Of a stretch of 64,000 nt of DNA, positions 34,498 to 45,814 are shown in pieces. The notes beneath the pieces are model-generated. The model searched no databases, was not told the DNA's origin, and saw nothing but the letters and a program-made list of their open reading frames with translations. Numbering within the stretch: the first letter of the stretch is position 1; the number at the start of each line of letters is the position of its first letter. The DNA lies in contig NC_059382.1 in assembly GCF_019703515.2 (NCBI RefSeq), positions 11,853,001 through 11,917,000 of the forward strand, in the 5' to 3' direction. This DNA is from Myxocyprinus asiaticus. Taxonomy: Eukaryota; Chordata; Actinopteri; Cypriniformes; Catostomidae. Both the position numbers and the translations under genes were made by a program.

Positions 34498-35430
34498 CTA
34501 CTTGTGTTTTCTCAAAACCAAAAAGAATGCTATTCTAATATCTTTAGTTTTCATTCCATATATTATTGGATTGATAACTGGAAGGACTGTGAAAATCATC
34601 ATACCACAAACCTTCTGTACATTGGGAGAGACACTGGGGAATCTATATGACAGAATAGCAATTGTTCCCACTATTTCAAAGAGAAAAAATGTAACAATTT
34701 GAGCCATACATGTATTTAAAGCCTTACTTTTTGAATGTGTATGCTTTATACACATGATAAGAATGTGTGTATAAGAGAACAGCTGGATAGAGACACTGAT
34801 TATCTGCATAAATGCTGTCATAGTTAGACCATACATATTGTTCACAGTGAAATCCCCTCCACATGAAATCAAAAGCAAAGATGGGTTATCACAATATACG
34901 TTGACAATAAAAGACTTACATTTCTCCATTCTGGCTTGGAGGGAAAATAACACAAGTATCAAAGTGATGTCAAGGCCCCATGCCGACGCTAAGATGCCAC
35001 ATAATCTCCTAGGAGTCATGATAGAATTATATCTGAGCGGGTAGCATATTGCTATATATCGGTCTACAGACATGGCTGCCAGTAGAAAAAGTATTGCACC
35101 TCCATACATATGTAGCAAAAAGCCTTGAAGAACACATGTAGGGTAATACACATTGTTTGTTTGTGTCACAATGTCCACAAGCACCCTTGGTAGAGCACAA
35201 GTGATTCCCATTAAATCAGTCAGAGGCAGACTGAACATTATGTAGAACATCGGCTTGTGAAGGCTTCTCTGGGTGATTATCAATGCCATAATTGTTCCAT
35301 TACAGAATACAGAGAACATGTAGATCAGAGCTCCAGTGAAGAAGACAGGATATATAGCACTGGGATGGACATCAAATTCTGCTATTTGAAGGTTGAATGT
35401 GAAAGCATGATACGAAAGGTTTCCAGCCAT
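34498..35430 (-). CDS. Olfactory receptor, intact, single exon
   Basis: This is a 310-residue OR read from the ATG at 35430-35428. An in-frame ATG 18 codons upstream (35484) would add a hydrophobic stretch and is less likely. The chosen start gives a normal N-terminus with an N-glycosylation site (NLS, residues 4-6). LHKPMF occurs in loop 1, the hallmark MSVDRYIAIC at 120-129, and the TM7 motif PVINPIIYGMKTKDIR near the end. No stops or frameshifts occur. It is the functional twin of the truncated copy at 23103-23658, with near identity from TM1 to TM4. It has little resemblance to the OR at 5582 outside the family motifs, so the cluster contains more than one OR subfamily. Odorant unknown. 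Confidence 0.95.
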   Translation of the reverse strand: MAGNLSYHAFTFNLQIAEFDVHPSAIYPVFFTGALIYMFSVFCNGTIMALIITQRSLHKPMFYIMFSLPLTDLMGITCALPRVLVDIVTQTNNVYYPTCVLQGFLLHMYGGAILFLLAAMSVDRYIAICYPLRYNSIMTPRRLCGILASAWGLDITLILVLFSLQARMEKCKSFIVNVYCDNPSLLLISCGGDFTVNNMYGLTMTAFMQIISVSIQLFSYTHILIMCIKHTHSKSKALNTCMAQIVTFFLFEIVGTIAILSYRFPSVSPNVQKVCGMMIFTVLPVINPIIYGMKTKDIRIAFFLVLRKHK

Positions 35431-37042
35431 TAAAAAACTTAATGGAAAACAAATAAGAACAATAATGAATATTTTCACCAGCATTTTATATAAATGGTAA
35501 TGCTAAAAAGAAATGCTCAATTTACTTACTCTATACTTACCTTTGCAATTCACTTAACAATAATATTTAATCAATAATTATGTATCCTAATTTTTTTCCG
35601 TTGAACACCTAGACACTCCAGCTCTGTGTGTACTGTGTGGCTGAGCATGTCATCTTATGTAGATTTATGCTAAAAAAAAAAAAAATAAAAAAAAAAACTG
35701 GATCATTCAGAAAGTCATGGATTACGTGATAGTCCAATGAATCCAGATGAGGTCATGTACGGGGCCTGCCCAACCAATCACAAAAAAAAGCACCAGAAAT
35801 GTGTAGTGTTTTTCTATTTTTGTCATTGGCCGAAAGCAAGGACACACTCAAAAAGCGGCAACTGTAAACCAGAGTCAGTTACACGAGCGAGAACGGTAAT
35901 AAGAGATATTTTTGTGTAATGTATAGGTTTTTAATGCCCATAAAGAAGCCTGGTGCTGCCTCGGTGTGCTGTGACCATGTGGCTGCTGTTAATGTATCAC
36001 AGGCTCCCTCTTATCAAATATCTCCCTCCACATCAGCTCACCAAAATCACGCTGCAGGTGTTTGTGAAATACTGAACATGAATTATAAAGTAGAGGTCTA
36101 TGCAGGATGGATTTTTCAGACCCACTAACACTCTGTACCTTAAATACATGAAATAAATCTATTTTATTTTTTAAATAGATTTAAATTTTGCAGGTCATTT
36201 CTTTCTCCCGTTTCTGCATACACATCATCCCGCCCGCACCTGCACTCAGAAATCAAAACTTGTCCCGCACCGCACTGTTGCGGGATGTGTGCTTCTGTTT
36301 TCCCTGTTGTTAATTCGGTGTCGATGAGAGATTCTGTCTCCATGCGTCTTACATCTCTTATACATCTTTTTACAGTGCTGTGATAGTTTTTTGTTTATTG
36401 TTTGTCATTGCTTTTTAAACTACTCTTTTTTTGCCATGAAAATAACCTTTGGTGCTTACATGGCATTACTTTCCATCCATCCATCCAAATTCCTGTGTTC
36501 CCTAAATTACTTTACACATAGTTTCACTGGTAAAAAAAATATCAATACCCTTTGCTATCCTACAAAGGCCATACTCATTAACTAACATTGAAACGGAGAA
36601 AAATGTCTTGAATTATTGTGATGTGGATTTTGTTGTTACTGCATTTTCACACAATGGTTAATTTCAGCATATGAGACAAACTCGTCTGTCACTGGACAAA
36701 TCATAAGAGACCTGTTTCAGTCAGAACTCACTTTTGCGTTTTGCCTTGGTAGGGCAGTATCATTGCTTATTACATTTCCGTCAAACAGAAAGAACTGTCA
36801 TCATTTAATATTATATAATTACTTCTTTAAGCAGTTCCCATCTTTGTCAAATTTTAGGATCTTAATCTTATATGTTATTGATCTCTAATATATTTCCTTT
36901 CACTCCATCCTTATTTTCCTCCTTGATATTATTTCTCATCCAATCCATCCATATTTGTCTTTGTAATTTGCTTTAAGGCTGTAATTCTAATTGATACTAC
37001 TACTTTTATATTGATCTTTATAGTTCTACGTATTCGTATATT
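35431..37042. other. OR upstream region and AT-rich spacer
   Basis: This region is the putative 5' flank of the minus-strand OR. An A-rich run lies at 35671-35698. A tract near 36220-36290 contains CCCGCCCGCACCTGCAC and a later inverted-looking TTGCGGGATGTG. No exon or element can be defended. Confidence 0.4.
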
Positions 37043-37383
37043 GATGAATATTTTAGAAACTTTGTGGAACCATTAAAACTTCCTAAACTGACAACTGAGC
37101 AAAGAAATTGTCTTGATTCTGAGATAACCTTGGAGGAACTTGACGAGGTAATTAAGGCCTTACCTACAGGCAAAGCTCCGGGGCCAGATGTTTTTGCTGC
37201 TGAATTTTTTAGATCTTATGCTACAGAACTGGCTCCACTTTTGTTAGAAGTTTATACAGAATCATTAAAGAACGGAAAGCTTCCTCCAACCATGACACAA
37301 GCCTGGATCAGTCTGATTCTTAAAAAGGACAAAGATCCGTGTGCGTGTAATGTGTAAAGGTTATGACATCTCTTATACATATA

Positions 37384-38610
37384 CACTATATTGCCAAAAG
37401 TATTCGCTCACCCATCCAAATAATTTAATTCAGGTGTTCCAATCACTTCCATGGCCACAGGTGTATAAAATGAAGCACCTAGGCATGCAGACTGCTTCTA
37501 CAAACATTTGTGAAAGAATGGGCCGCTCTCAGGAGCTCAGTGAATTCCAGCGTGGTACTGTGATAGGATGCCACCTGTGCAACAAGTCCAGTCGTGAAAT
37601 TTCCTCGCTACTAAATATTCCACAGTCAACTGTCAGTGGTATTATAACAAAGTGGAAGCGATTGGGAATGACAGCAACTCAGCCACGAAGTGGTAGGCCA
37701 CGTAAAATGACAGAGCAGGGTCAGCGGATGCTGAGGCGCATAGTGCGCAGAGGTCGCCAACTTTCTGCAGAGTCAATCGCTACAGACCTCCAAAGTTCAT
37801 GTGGCCTTCAGATTAGCTCAAGAACAGTGCGTAGAGAGCTTCATGGAATGGGTTTCCATGGCCGAGCAGCTGCATCCAAGCCATACATCACCAAGTGCAA
37901 TGCAAAGCGTCTGATGCAGTGGACTCTAGAGCAGTGGAGACGTGTTCTCTGGAGTGACGAATCACGCTTCTCCATCTGGCAATCTGATGGACGAGTCTGG
38001 GTTTGGCGGTTAACAGGAGAACGGTACTTGTCTGACTGCATTGTGCCAACTGTGAAGTTTGGTGGAGGAGGGATTATGGTGTGGGGTTGTTTTTCAGGAG
38101 CTGGGCTTGGCCCCTTAGTTCCAGTGAAAGGAACTCTGAATGCTTCAGCATACCAAGAGATTTTGGACAATTCCATGCTCCCAACTTTGTGGGAACAGTT
38201 TGGGGATGGCCCCTTCCTGTTCCAACATGACTGCACACCAGTGCACAAAGCAAGGTCCATAAAGACATGGATGAGCGAGTTTGGTGTGGAAGAACTTGAC
38301 TGGCCTGCACAGAGTCCTGACCTCAACCCGATAGAGCACCTTTGGGATAAATTTGAGCGAAGACTGTGAGCCAGGCCTTCTCGTCCAACATCAGTGTCTG
38401 ACCTCACAAATGCGCTTCTGGAAGAATGGTCAAACATTCCCATAAACACACTCCTAAACCTTGTGGAAAGCCTTCCCATAATAGTTGAAGCTGTTATAGC
38501 TGCAAAGGGTGGGCCGACATCATATTAAACCCTATGGATTAAGAATGGGATGTCACTTAAGTTCATATGCGTCTAAAGGCAGGTGAGTGAATACTTTTGG
38601 CAATATAGTG
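37384..38610 (+). mobile_element. Tc1-like transposon, nearly intact
   Basis: The element is 1227 bp, bounded by TA on both sides (37382-37383 and 38611-38612). The ends are CACTATATTGCCAAAAGTAT and the complement of GAATACTTTTGGCAATATAG plus TG. It lies inside L1-like reverse-transcriptase sequence, so it is younger than that LINE. The transposase has one nonsense codon, the least damage of any element in the window. Confidence 0.95.
37518..38528 (+). pseudogene. Tc1-like transposase with a single nonsense codon
   Basis: The frame is open for 337 codons except for one TGA at 38367-38369 (codon 284). It starts [17 protein letters not shown]. Paired-type helix-turn-helix regions follow ([28 protein letters not shown] linker). 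The complete DD34E triad is present: Asp in LWSDESRFS, Asp in FQHDCTPVH, Glu in DLNPIEHLW. The stop falls just after the last catalytic residue, in a CGA-type context, and about 53 codons remain behind it, ending GGPTSY. A truncated protein keeping all three catalytic residues could in principle be made. Whether it is active is unknown. Confidence 0.93.
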
Positions 38611-40152
38611 TAGATCAGGTGGGGTTTATTCGGGGCCACAGCTCTTCTGATAACATCAGGCGTTTCATTAATATCATGTGGTCAGTAGCGAATGATCAGT
38701 CTCCGGTCGCTGCCATTTCACTTGACGCCGAAAAGGTGTTTGATATGGTAGAATGGGATTATCTTTTTAAGATTTTAGAAATGTATGGGTTCGGGAGTAC
38801 ATTCATTGGTTGGATTAAGTTACTTTATAGACACCCTGTTGCAGCGATACAAACAAATGGACTAATTACAGATTATTTTACTCTGGATAGGAGCACTCGG
38901 CAGGGTTGCCCTCTTTCCCCATTATTGTCTTGCCCTGGAACCATTAGCAGCTGCGATAAGAAAGGAGGATGATTTTCCAGAGGTGGAGGCGGGAGGTATG
39001 GCGCATAAGCTTCTGCTTTACGCAGATGATATTTTATTATTCGTCTCCGACCCCACTAGATCTATGCCTGCCCTCCACAGAATTATTCATTCCTTTTCCA
39101 AGTTCTCAGGATACAAAGTCAGTTGGTCTAAATCCGAAGCTTTGGCTCTGACAGCATACTGCCCAGTAACGGCTTTCCAGCCAGGCGCCTTTCAGTGGCC
39201 CAAACAGGGCATTAAGTATTTGGGTATTTTATTCCCAGCAAATTTGTCTGATTTAGTTAGAGTTAATTTTGACCCTTTAATAAAAAGGTTTTCGAGCAAT
39301 GTGGACAGATGGGCTTCATTACCTTTATCGATGATTGGGAAGATTAATGTTATTAAAATGAATTGTATTCCAAAATTCAACTACTTGCTACAGTCTCTCC
39401 CTGTAGATGTCCCCCTCTCTTATTTTAACCAGTTTGATAGCATAGCGAATTCCTTCATTTGGAATGGTAAACGTCCCAGACTACATTCCAACAAATTACA
39501 TAGGCCGATTGACAAAGGTGGGTTAGGCTTACCCAAGATTTTGTTTTATTATTACACGTTCGGTCTCAGACATTTGGCTCATTGGACGTTTCCACCTGAA
39601 AGAGCCCCTCCATGATTTTCTATTGAACAGGAAGTCCTTGCCCCTATTTCACCATTGCAAAGTCTTTCTATTAAACTAACCGGAGAAGTTAAGTCACACC
39701 CCGTTATTTCACATTTGCACATGATTTGGACAAGAGTGGCCAGAGTATTTAATTTGGACGTTTATTTAAATGTTGCCTCAAGCATATGGCTGAACCCAAA
39801 ATTATGTATCAATAAGTCCCCTTTCTGTTGGTCAGAGTGGATTGTGAGAGGGGTTGTTACACTCAGCGACCTGATGAGAGTGGAGTGTTGAGATCTTTTG
39901 AGAATCTGGGTCATCATTTTGGGATTCCCAGATCTCAGTTTTATAGGTATTTACAGCTGCGCCACATGCTCTGTACTATTTTTGAGAGTAGCACACACCC
40001 CCCTAAAGTGGCAGATGGGGTCCCCTGGTGTTTCATCAAAATTACAATACTAGAAACATAAAACTATTTTTTTTAACATTTGTGACAACGTAAAATTATA
40101 AATAATAAAAATTGTTATGTTGGAAAATTCTAAACACGCCAGAGTGCGCAGC

Positions 40153-40554
40153 TGTAACGTCTGAACAGGCTCCCATCCACCAGAGGGAGACTCACCTGAA
40201 TATTTAACTCATGTCACTTCCTGTTCCTGCCACATCAGTTCCTGTTTGGACATTCTCCATGTGTATAAGCCATATGCCCACAGTATCACCTTGTGAATTA
40301 TTGCCAGTTGTCTGCCTTACTAAGCATTGTTTCTCTGCCATTGTTTTGTCTATTGTTATGACCATTGCTTACGTTTGCTGGATTTACGTCTCTGGATTAC
40401 TGTTTTTGGATTTGTTGCCTGAGGACCTATTTATCTGTGTTTTGACCCAAGCCTGTGACCTGACTACGTTTAAAGAATACTGTTTGAATTGTTTGAGCAA
40501 CCCCTTTAATAAATATCCGCAATAGGATCCCACTCAGCCTACCTCATCCTTACA
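40153..40554 (+). repeat. 5' LTR of the chromodomain Gypsy
   Basis: TGTAACGTCTGAACAGGCTC ... ATCCTTACA. AATAAA is at about 40508. It differs from the 3' LTR by scattered substitutions and a roughly 12-base length difference. Confidence 0.93.
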
Positions 40555-40570
40555 GAATACTCCGCCCGGC

Positions 40571-41428
40571 TCGGATCCAGCGGATGTCTCTCAACTCCTT
40601 TCAACCATTGGGTGTCAGAATGAGGTACTCAAGGGATTTCAACACCAACTGCTAACACTTCAAACCGCCAATGACCAGCTAACACAATATATTCGGTCTC
40701 TTCCTACACCACGCCATGATCAGGTAAGATTTGCTCTTCCCGATAAGTTTGACGGCTCTCCTGATAACTGTACTGGTTTCCTACAACAATGCTCAATTTA
40801 CTTCTCAAACCAACCTGATGTATTTATCCAGGATAAGTTGAAATGCTCGTTTATCATGATTTTACTAACTGGGAAGGCATTAGAGTGGGCTACAGCTGTT
40901 TTGAATCATGATACACTTATTCAACAATCTTACAGTCATTTTTCTAAGTTGATTTGTGATGTTTTGGATGCAGCAACTCAGCTTACTCAGTTACACCAAG
41001 ACAATAAATCTGCTTCCGACCATGCCATACAGTTTCGCACTCTTGCAGCACAGAGCAGATTTAATGACATTGCGTTGAAACACATCTTTCGTTCTAGTCT
41101 GTCAGCCAAACTTTAGGCAGAATTAGTGTGCAGAGATAACTCCCTCGACTTCTCTCAATACATTACCCTCGCTATCAGATTAGACAATCTCTTACGATCA
41201 CAACCATGTTTCAATACCTCCTTGCCATGTCATGTAACTACAACCTCAGTTCAGGTACCAAGTCAGCACCAACCTACGGAGACAATGCAAATAGAACAAA
41301 CTTGTGTGTCTCAAGACGAACGTAGAAGACAATTACTCCATAACCTCTGTTTCTACTGTGGTGAACCAGGTCATCGCTGTTCCAACTGCCCCATCAGACC
41401 TACTACCACCTCTACACAACGTTATTGA
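40571..41428 (+). pseudogene. Gypsy gag, start codon lost and one stop
   Basis: The open frame covers DPADVSQLL, a capsid-like region ([37 protein letters not shown]) and a CCHC zinc knuckle (FYCGEPGHRCSNCP) near 41350-41390. At the position expected for the initiator (40571-40573) the codon is TCG. An in-frame TAG sits at 41114-41116. A TGA at 41426-41428 separates gag from protease in the same frame. Gag forms the particle shell and binds RNA. Confidence 0.88.
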
Positions 41429-44400
41429 GTGAATCACATCTTTAATCCTCTAACAATCAGTCAAGGCTTGTCACTATCCATCATTTTGTCCATAGCTAAC
41501 CAAGAATATAATTTTTCAGCGTTAATAGACTCTGGAGCTGCTGCCAATGTTATACATCAGGACTTGGTGAAGCAATTGAACATCCCCACGACCAAGTGTG
41601 AACCACATATTACAGTAACTGCTGTCGATGATGGTCCCATCGGTAAAGGTCATATCACTCATCAAACTCTTCCTATAAAACTCCAAGTCGGTCTGCTTCA
41701 CATTGAACAAATCACTCTGTACGTCATTTCTTCACCAAGAAACCCAGTGATTCTCGGATATCCCTGGTTATCCACTCACGAACCCCAGTTTTCATGGAAG
41801 AACAAGGATTTAATCCATTGGTCTCCTCACTGTCATCTCCACTGTCTGGATCTGCCACCCAAGTTTACAGTCTGCACAACTCATCTCACTGAGAACCTCC
41901 CTTCATTGCCAAACAATGTCCCCAATGAGTATGCTGACTTGGCCGAGGTTTTTAGTAAGGAGAGAGCCACCCAGTTACCTCCTCATCGATCCTATAGAAC
42001 TTCTTCCAAACACTTCTCCACCCAAAAGCTGTGTTTACCCATTGTCCATCCCAGAGACCAAGGCCATGGAGGAGTACATTGACGAGGCCCTATCTTATGG
42101 ATTTATTAGACCCTCTACTTCTCCAGCTGCTTCTGGATTCTTCATTGTTGGCAAGAAAGCTGGCAGCTTAAGACCTTGTATTGACTATCATGCACTCAAC
42201 GCAATTACTGTCAAGAACCGCCATCCACTCCCACTTATTCCTTCTTCCCTAGAACAATTACGAGAGGCCAGGTACTTCACAAAATTGGACCTCAGATCTG
42301 CTTACAACCTCACCAGAATACGAGAGGGTGATGAATGGAAGACCACCTTTCTCACCACCAGGGGGCACTACGAATACTTGGTAATGCCGTACGGACTATC
42401 CAACTCACCTTCCGTCTTCCAATCTTTCGTCAATGAGGTCTTCAAAGACCTCCTGAATCAATATGTGATAGTCTACATAGACGACATTCTGATCTATTCC
42501 CGGTCTATGGAGGAGAATATTGACCAAGTAAGGAATGTCTTGTCACGTCTTCTCCTGTACAATCTTTTCGTCAAAGCCAAGAAGTGTGAATTTCATGTCC
42601 TTTCCACCACATTCTTGGGGTATAATATTAGCCACTCTGGAGTGGAGATGGATTTCACCAAGGTAAAAGATGTCATTGACTGGCCCACACCCACCACGGT
42701 AAAGGAATTACAACGATTTCTAGGCTTCGCTAATTTCTACCGCAGATTCATCCGTAATTACAGTACCATTGCTGCACCCATCACCTCTCTTCTTAAAGGT
42801 AAACCTAAGAAGTTGGCATGGACAGAGGCAGCATCAACCACCCTCAATAGACTCAAGTCCAGTTTTACCTCTGCCCCCATTCTCAAGCATCCCAACCCTC
42901 AACTTCCCTTCATCGTAGAAGTCGACGCCTCTGATACTGGAATTGGTGCTGTCTTTTCCCAACATCATGGAAACCCAGGCAAACTACACCCCTGTGCATT
43001 CTTCTCCTGGAAATTAACATCAGCAGAGCGCAATTACGACATCGGTAACAAAGAGTTACTATCTATCAAGGCCGCTCTAGAGGAGTGGAGACACTGGTTA
43101 GAAGGCGCACTTCATCCATTTCAAGTCATCATCGATCAAAAAAATCTGGAATACATCAAGGAAGCCAAGAAATTAAATCCTCGCCAAGCCAGATGGGCAT
43201 TCTTCTTCGCTCAGTACGATTTCACAGTCCCATATTGTCCAGGAAGTAAGAATAGTAAAGCTGATGCTCTGTCACGTATCTATGAATCTGTTGAGACACA
43301 TATTAGTCCGGAGAGGATTCTAACTTCCTCCATCATCATCGCACCCATCCGGTGGGATATCATGGAGGAGATTCAACACGTTCAACAAGAGGAACATTCT
43401 CCTCCCGAATGTCCCACTGGCAAAGTGTACGTTCCTTCCAGACTACACAACAGAATTATTCAATGGGTTCACGCATCACTCTCCTCTGGACATCCTGGAA
43501 TTAACCATATTATTACTTTAGTCAGGAACTCTTTCTGGTGGCCAACACTATCCACTGACATCAATAACTATTTAAGTGCCTGTCAGAACTGTGCACAATC
43601 CCGCACACCTCGTCAACTACCTGCAGGACTACTAGAACCACTACCCATTCCACAATGACCCTGGTCTCACTTGTCCATTGATTTCGTCACTGATCTGCCT
43701 AACTCTCAAGGATCCACCACCATCATGGTCACCATTGATCGCTTCTCAAAATCATGCCGTCATATACCTTTGAAGGGTCTACCCACTGCCATGGAAACTA
43801 CTCAAGTACTGTTCAATCAAGTGTTACGAATCTATGGATTACCTGATGACATAGTCACTGATCAAGGACCGCAGTTCACTTCAAGAGTATGGAGAGCCTT
43901 CTGCCAACTACTCAACATCAACGTCAGTCTCACCTCTGGATAACATCCACAGGCTAATGGACAAGTGGAACGTCTCAATCAGGAAATTGGTAGATATCTA
44001 AGGTCGTACTGTAGTAAGGAACAGGAGAAGTAGAGCATCTTCCTTCCATGGGCAGAGTATGCACAAAACTCCCTCACACACCCTTCTACAGGTTTGACCC
44101 CCTTCCAATGTGTCCTGGGATATCAACCTCCCCTATTCCCTTGGTCTGGGGAGCCTTCCGAAGTGCCTGCCGTGGACGATTGGATTAGAAAAAGCGAGTT
44201 AGACTGGAACAGTGCTCATGTCCGTCTTCAACGAGCCATTTGGTCTCAAAAGATCCAAACTGACCGACACCAATGCCCTCATCCTGAGTATCAACCAGGT
44301 CAAATGGTGTGGCTTTCTACTCGGGACCTACGCCTGAAACTCCCCTGCAAAAAGCTAAGTCCCAGGTATATAGGTCCCTTCAAGATCTTACGTCAAGTTA

Positions 44401-44789
44401 ATCCTGTCACATACCGTTTAGAATTGCCTGACACTTACCGCATCTCTCCTTCTTTCCATGTGTCCCTCCTGAAACCAGTCCATGAATCACCGAGTCCTGA
44501 GGCTACTGACGAGGGACCTCCTCCGCCGCTTGAAATCGATGGAGCTCCTGCCTACCCAGTTCGGGAGATTCTTGATTCTCGCAGGAGGGGTGGTCAACTT
44601 CATTACCTTGTGGACTGGGAGGGATACGGCCCAGAGGAGAGATCGTGGATACCAGCCAAAGACATCTTGGATCCATCACTCCTCAGAGACTTTCATCAAG
44701 CCCATCTGGATCGCCCGGCCCCCAGATCAAGAGGTCGCCCCAGGAGTGGAACAACTAGAGGTGTTTTTAAAGGGGGGGGGGTTCTGTAA
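41429..44789 (+). pseudogene. Gypsy pol: protease-RT-RNase H-integrase-chromodomain, broken
   Basis: The aspartic protease has [12 protein letters not shown] (about 41518-41553). RT has the YIDDIL active site (42474-42491). RNase H has [17 protein letters not shown]. Integrase has an HHCC finger ([10 protein letters not shown] ... CQNC, about 43470-43600) and a core with [18 protein letters not shown] and QVERLNQE. The C-terminal chromodomain reads [19 protein letters not shown] and continues [13 protein letters not shown] (44555-44655). A frameshift lies near 41990 between protease and RT. In-frame stops lie at 43656-43658, 43941-43943 and about 44031. Chromodomains direct integration to modified chromatin. 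The element is not autonomous now. Confidence 0.93.
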
Positions 44790-45173
44790 CATCTGAACAG
44801 GCTCCCATTCACCAAAGGGAGCCCTCACCTGAATATTGAACTCTTGTCACTTCCTGTTCCTGCCACATCAGTTCCTGTTTGGACATTCTCAGTGTATATA
44901 ACCCATACGCCCACAGTATCACCTTGCGAAGTATTGCCAGTTATCTGCCTTACCAAGCATTGTTTTGTATATTGTTATGACCATTGCTTACATTTGCTGG
45001 ATTTAAGTCTCTGGATTACTGTTTTTGGATTTGTTGCCTGAGGACCGATTTATCTGTGTTTTGACCCTACCCTGTGACCTGACTACGTTTAAAGAATACT
45101 GCTTGAATTGTTTGAGCAACCCCTCTAATAAATATCTGCAAATGGATCCCACTCAGCCTACCTCATCCTTACA
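44785..45173 (+). repeat. 3' LTR of the chromodomain Gypsy
   Basis: TGTAACATCTGAACAGGCTC ... ATCCTTACA, 389 bp, closely matching 40153-40554. Near its end it has ATGGATCCCACTCAGC where the 5' LTR has a one-base-different ATAGGATCCC. Confidence 0.93.
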
Positions 45174-45285
45174 GCAACGCACTGTTTTCTGAAGGAACAG
45201 TGACTGACTGACACTGGCAGAGTGGATCCTCATTTTCAACTCATAATGATGGTAAAGTATAATTCTTCTTTGATATAGGAGAGAG

Positions 45286-45669
45286 CGGGGCACAAACTAA
45301 CACTGTTTGGTTTTCTTAAGTATGTGTAAATGCACTTGGGGTTCAAAGTATTTTTATTTTTTCACATTCATTTTACATATTTCTGGTACAAATAGAGTAT
45401 GTGGACTTGTTTCATGAATACAGCGTATACTTTTTTTTTTCGCCATCTACCTGGAAAAAAAAAGTTGTAACATGACAATTATGACTGCTTAAAATCCCCC
45501 TCTAACAACTGTATCTGATCTAATTAAATTAAATAAAAGATAAACTAAAATATTATGTCAGTATAAGTAATTTATTAACTTTGTCATATATAATATATCA
45601 ATAATTTTGACACTTGACAATAAATACATAACAGAGCCCCAGCACTGGCCGAAATAATGCATGGATTGA

Positions 45670-45708
<39 letters not shown>

Positions 45709-45809
45709 GCATGCACACATAAGGGAGACTTACAAATTTGACTGCATGGAATTTCATATTGTTTGTTCTAATTGGGGCATGTTTTAACGCAGTGTTACAT
45801 CGTGCCCCG
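45286..45809. mobile_element. Putative MITE with 20-bp imperfect TIRs
   Basis: CGGGGCACAAACTAACACTG (45286-45305) is matched by the complement at 45790-45809 at about 17 of 20 positions. The interior is AT-rich and carries a CA microsatellite at 45671-45706. No target duplication was resolved. Confidence 0.55.
45671..45706. repeat. (CA)n microsatellite
   Basis: About 18 uninterrupted CA dinucleotides. Confidence 0.97.
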
Positions 45810-45814
45810 TCAGC

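Larger units (their letters stand above)
37043..40060 (+). mobile_element. L1-like LINE fragment interrupted by a Tc1 element
   Basis: ORF2 reverse transcriptase is in two pieces. The first, 37064-37336, reads LDEVIKALPTGKAPGPD and ends [14 protein letters not shown]. The second, 38613-39600, reads DQVGFIRGHSSSDNIRRF, then RQGCPLSPLL, and after a 1-base frameshift near 38930 the catalytic motif LLLYADDILLF (near 39006-39038). C-terminal thumb and further sequence run to about 40050. About 35-40 residues are missing between the pieces beyond the insertion itself. The order and motifs fit the L1/Tx1 group. Endonuclease and ORF1 are absent (5' truncation). Confidence 0.88.
40153..45173 (+). mobile_element. 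Full-length chromodomain Gypsy (sushi/Tf1 group) retrotransposon
   Basis: Two closely similar LTRs (40153-40554 and 44785-45173) flank gag and pol in the same orientation. Pol order is protease, RT, RNase H, integrase, chromodomain, as in chromoviruses of the sushi-ichi type. Flanks GCAGC and GCAAC agree at 4 of 5 bases. A G-rich polypurine stretch (44771-44781) directly precedes the 3' LTR. No tRNA-type primer site follows the 5' LTR, which fits the self-priming used by Tf1/sushi elements (inference). Five defects are visible in the coding regions beyond a lost start. Confidence 0.95.
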
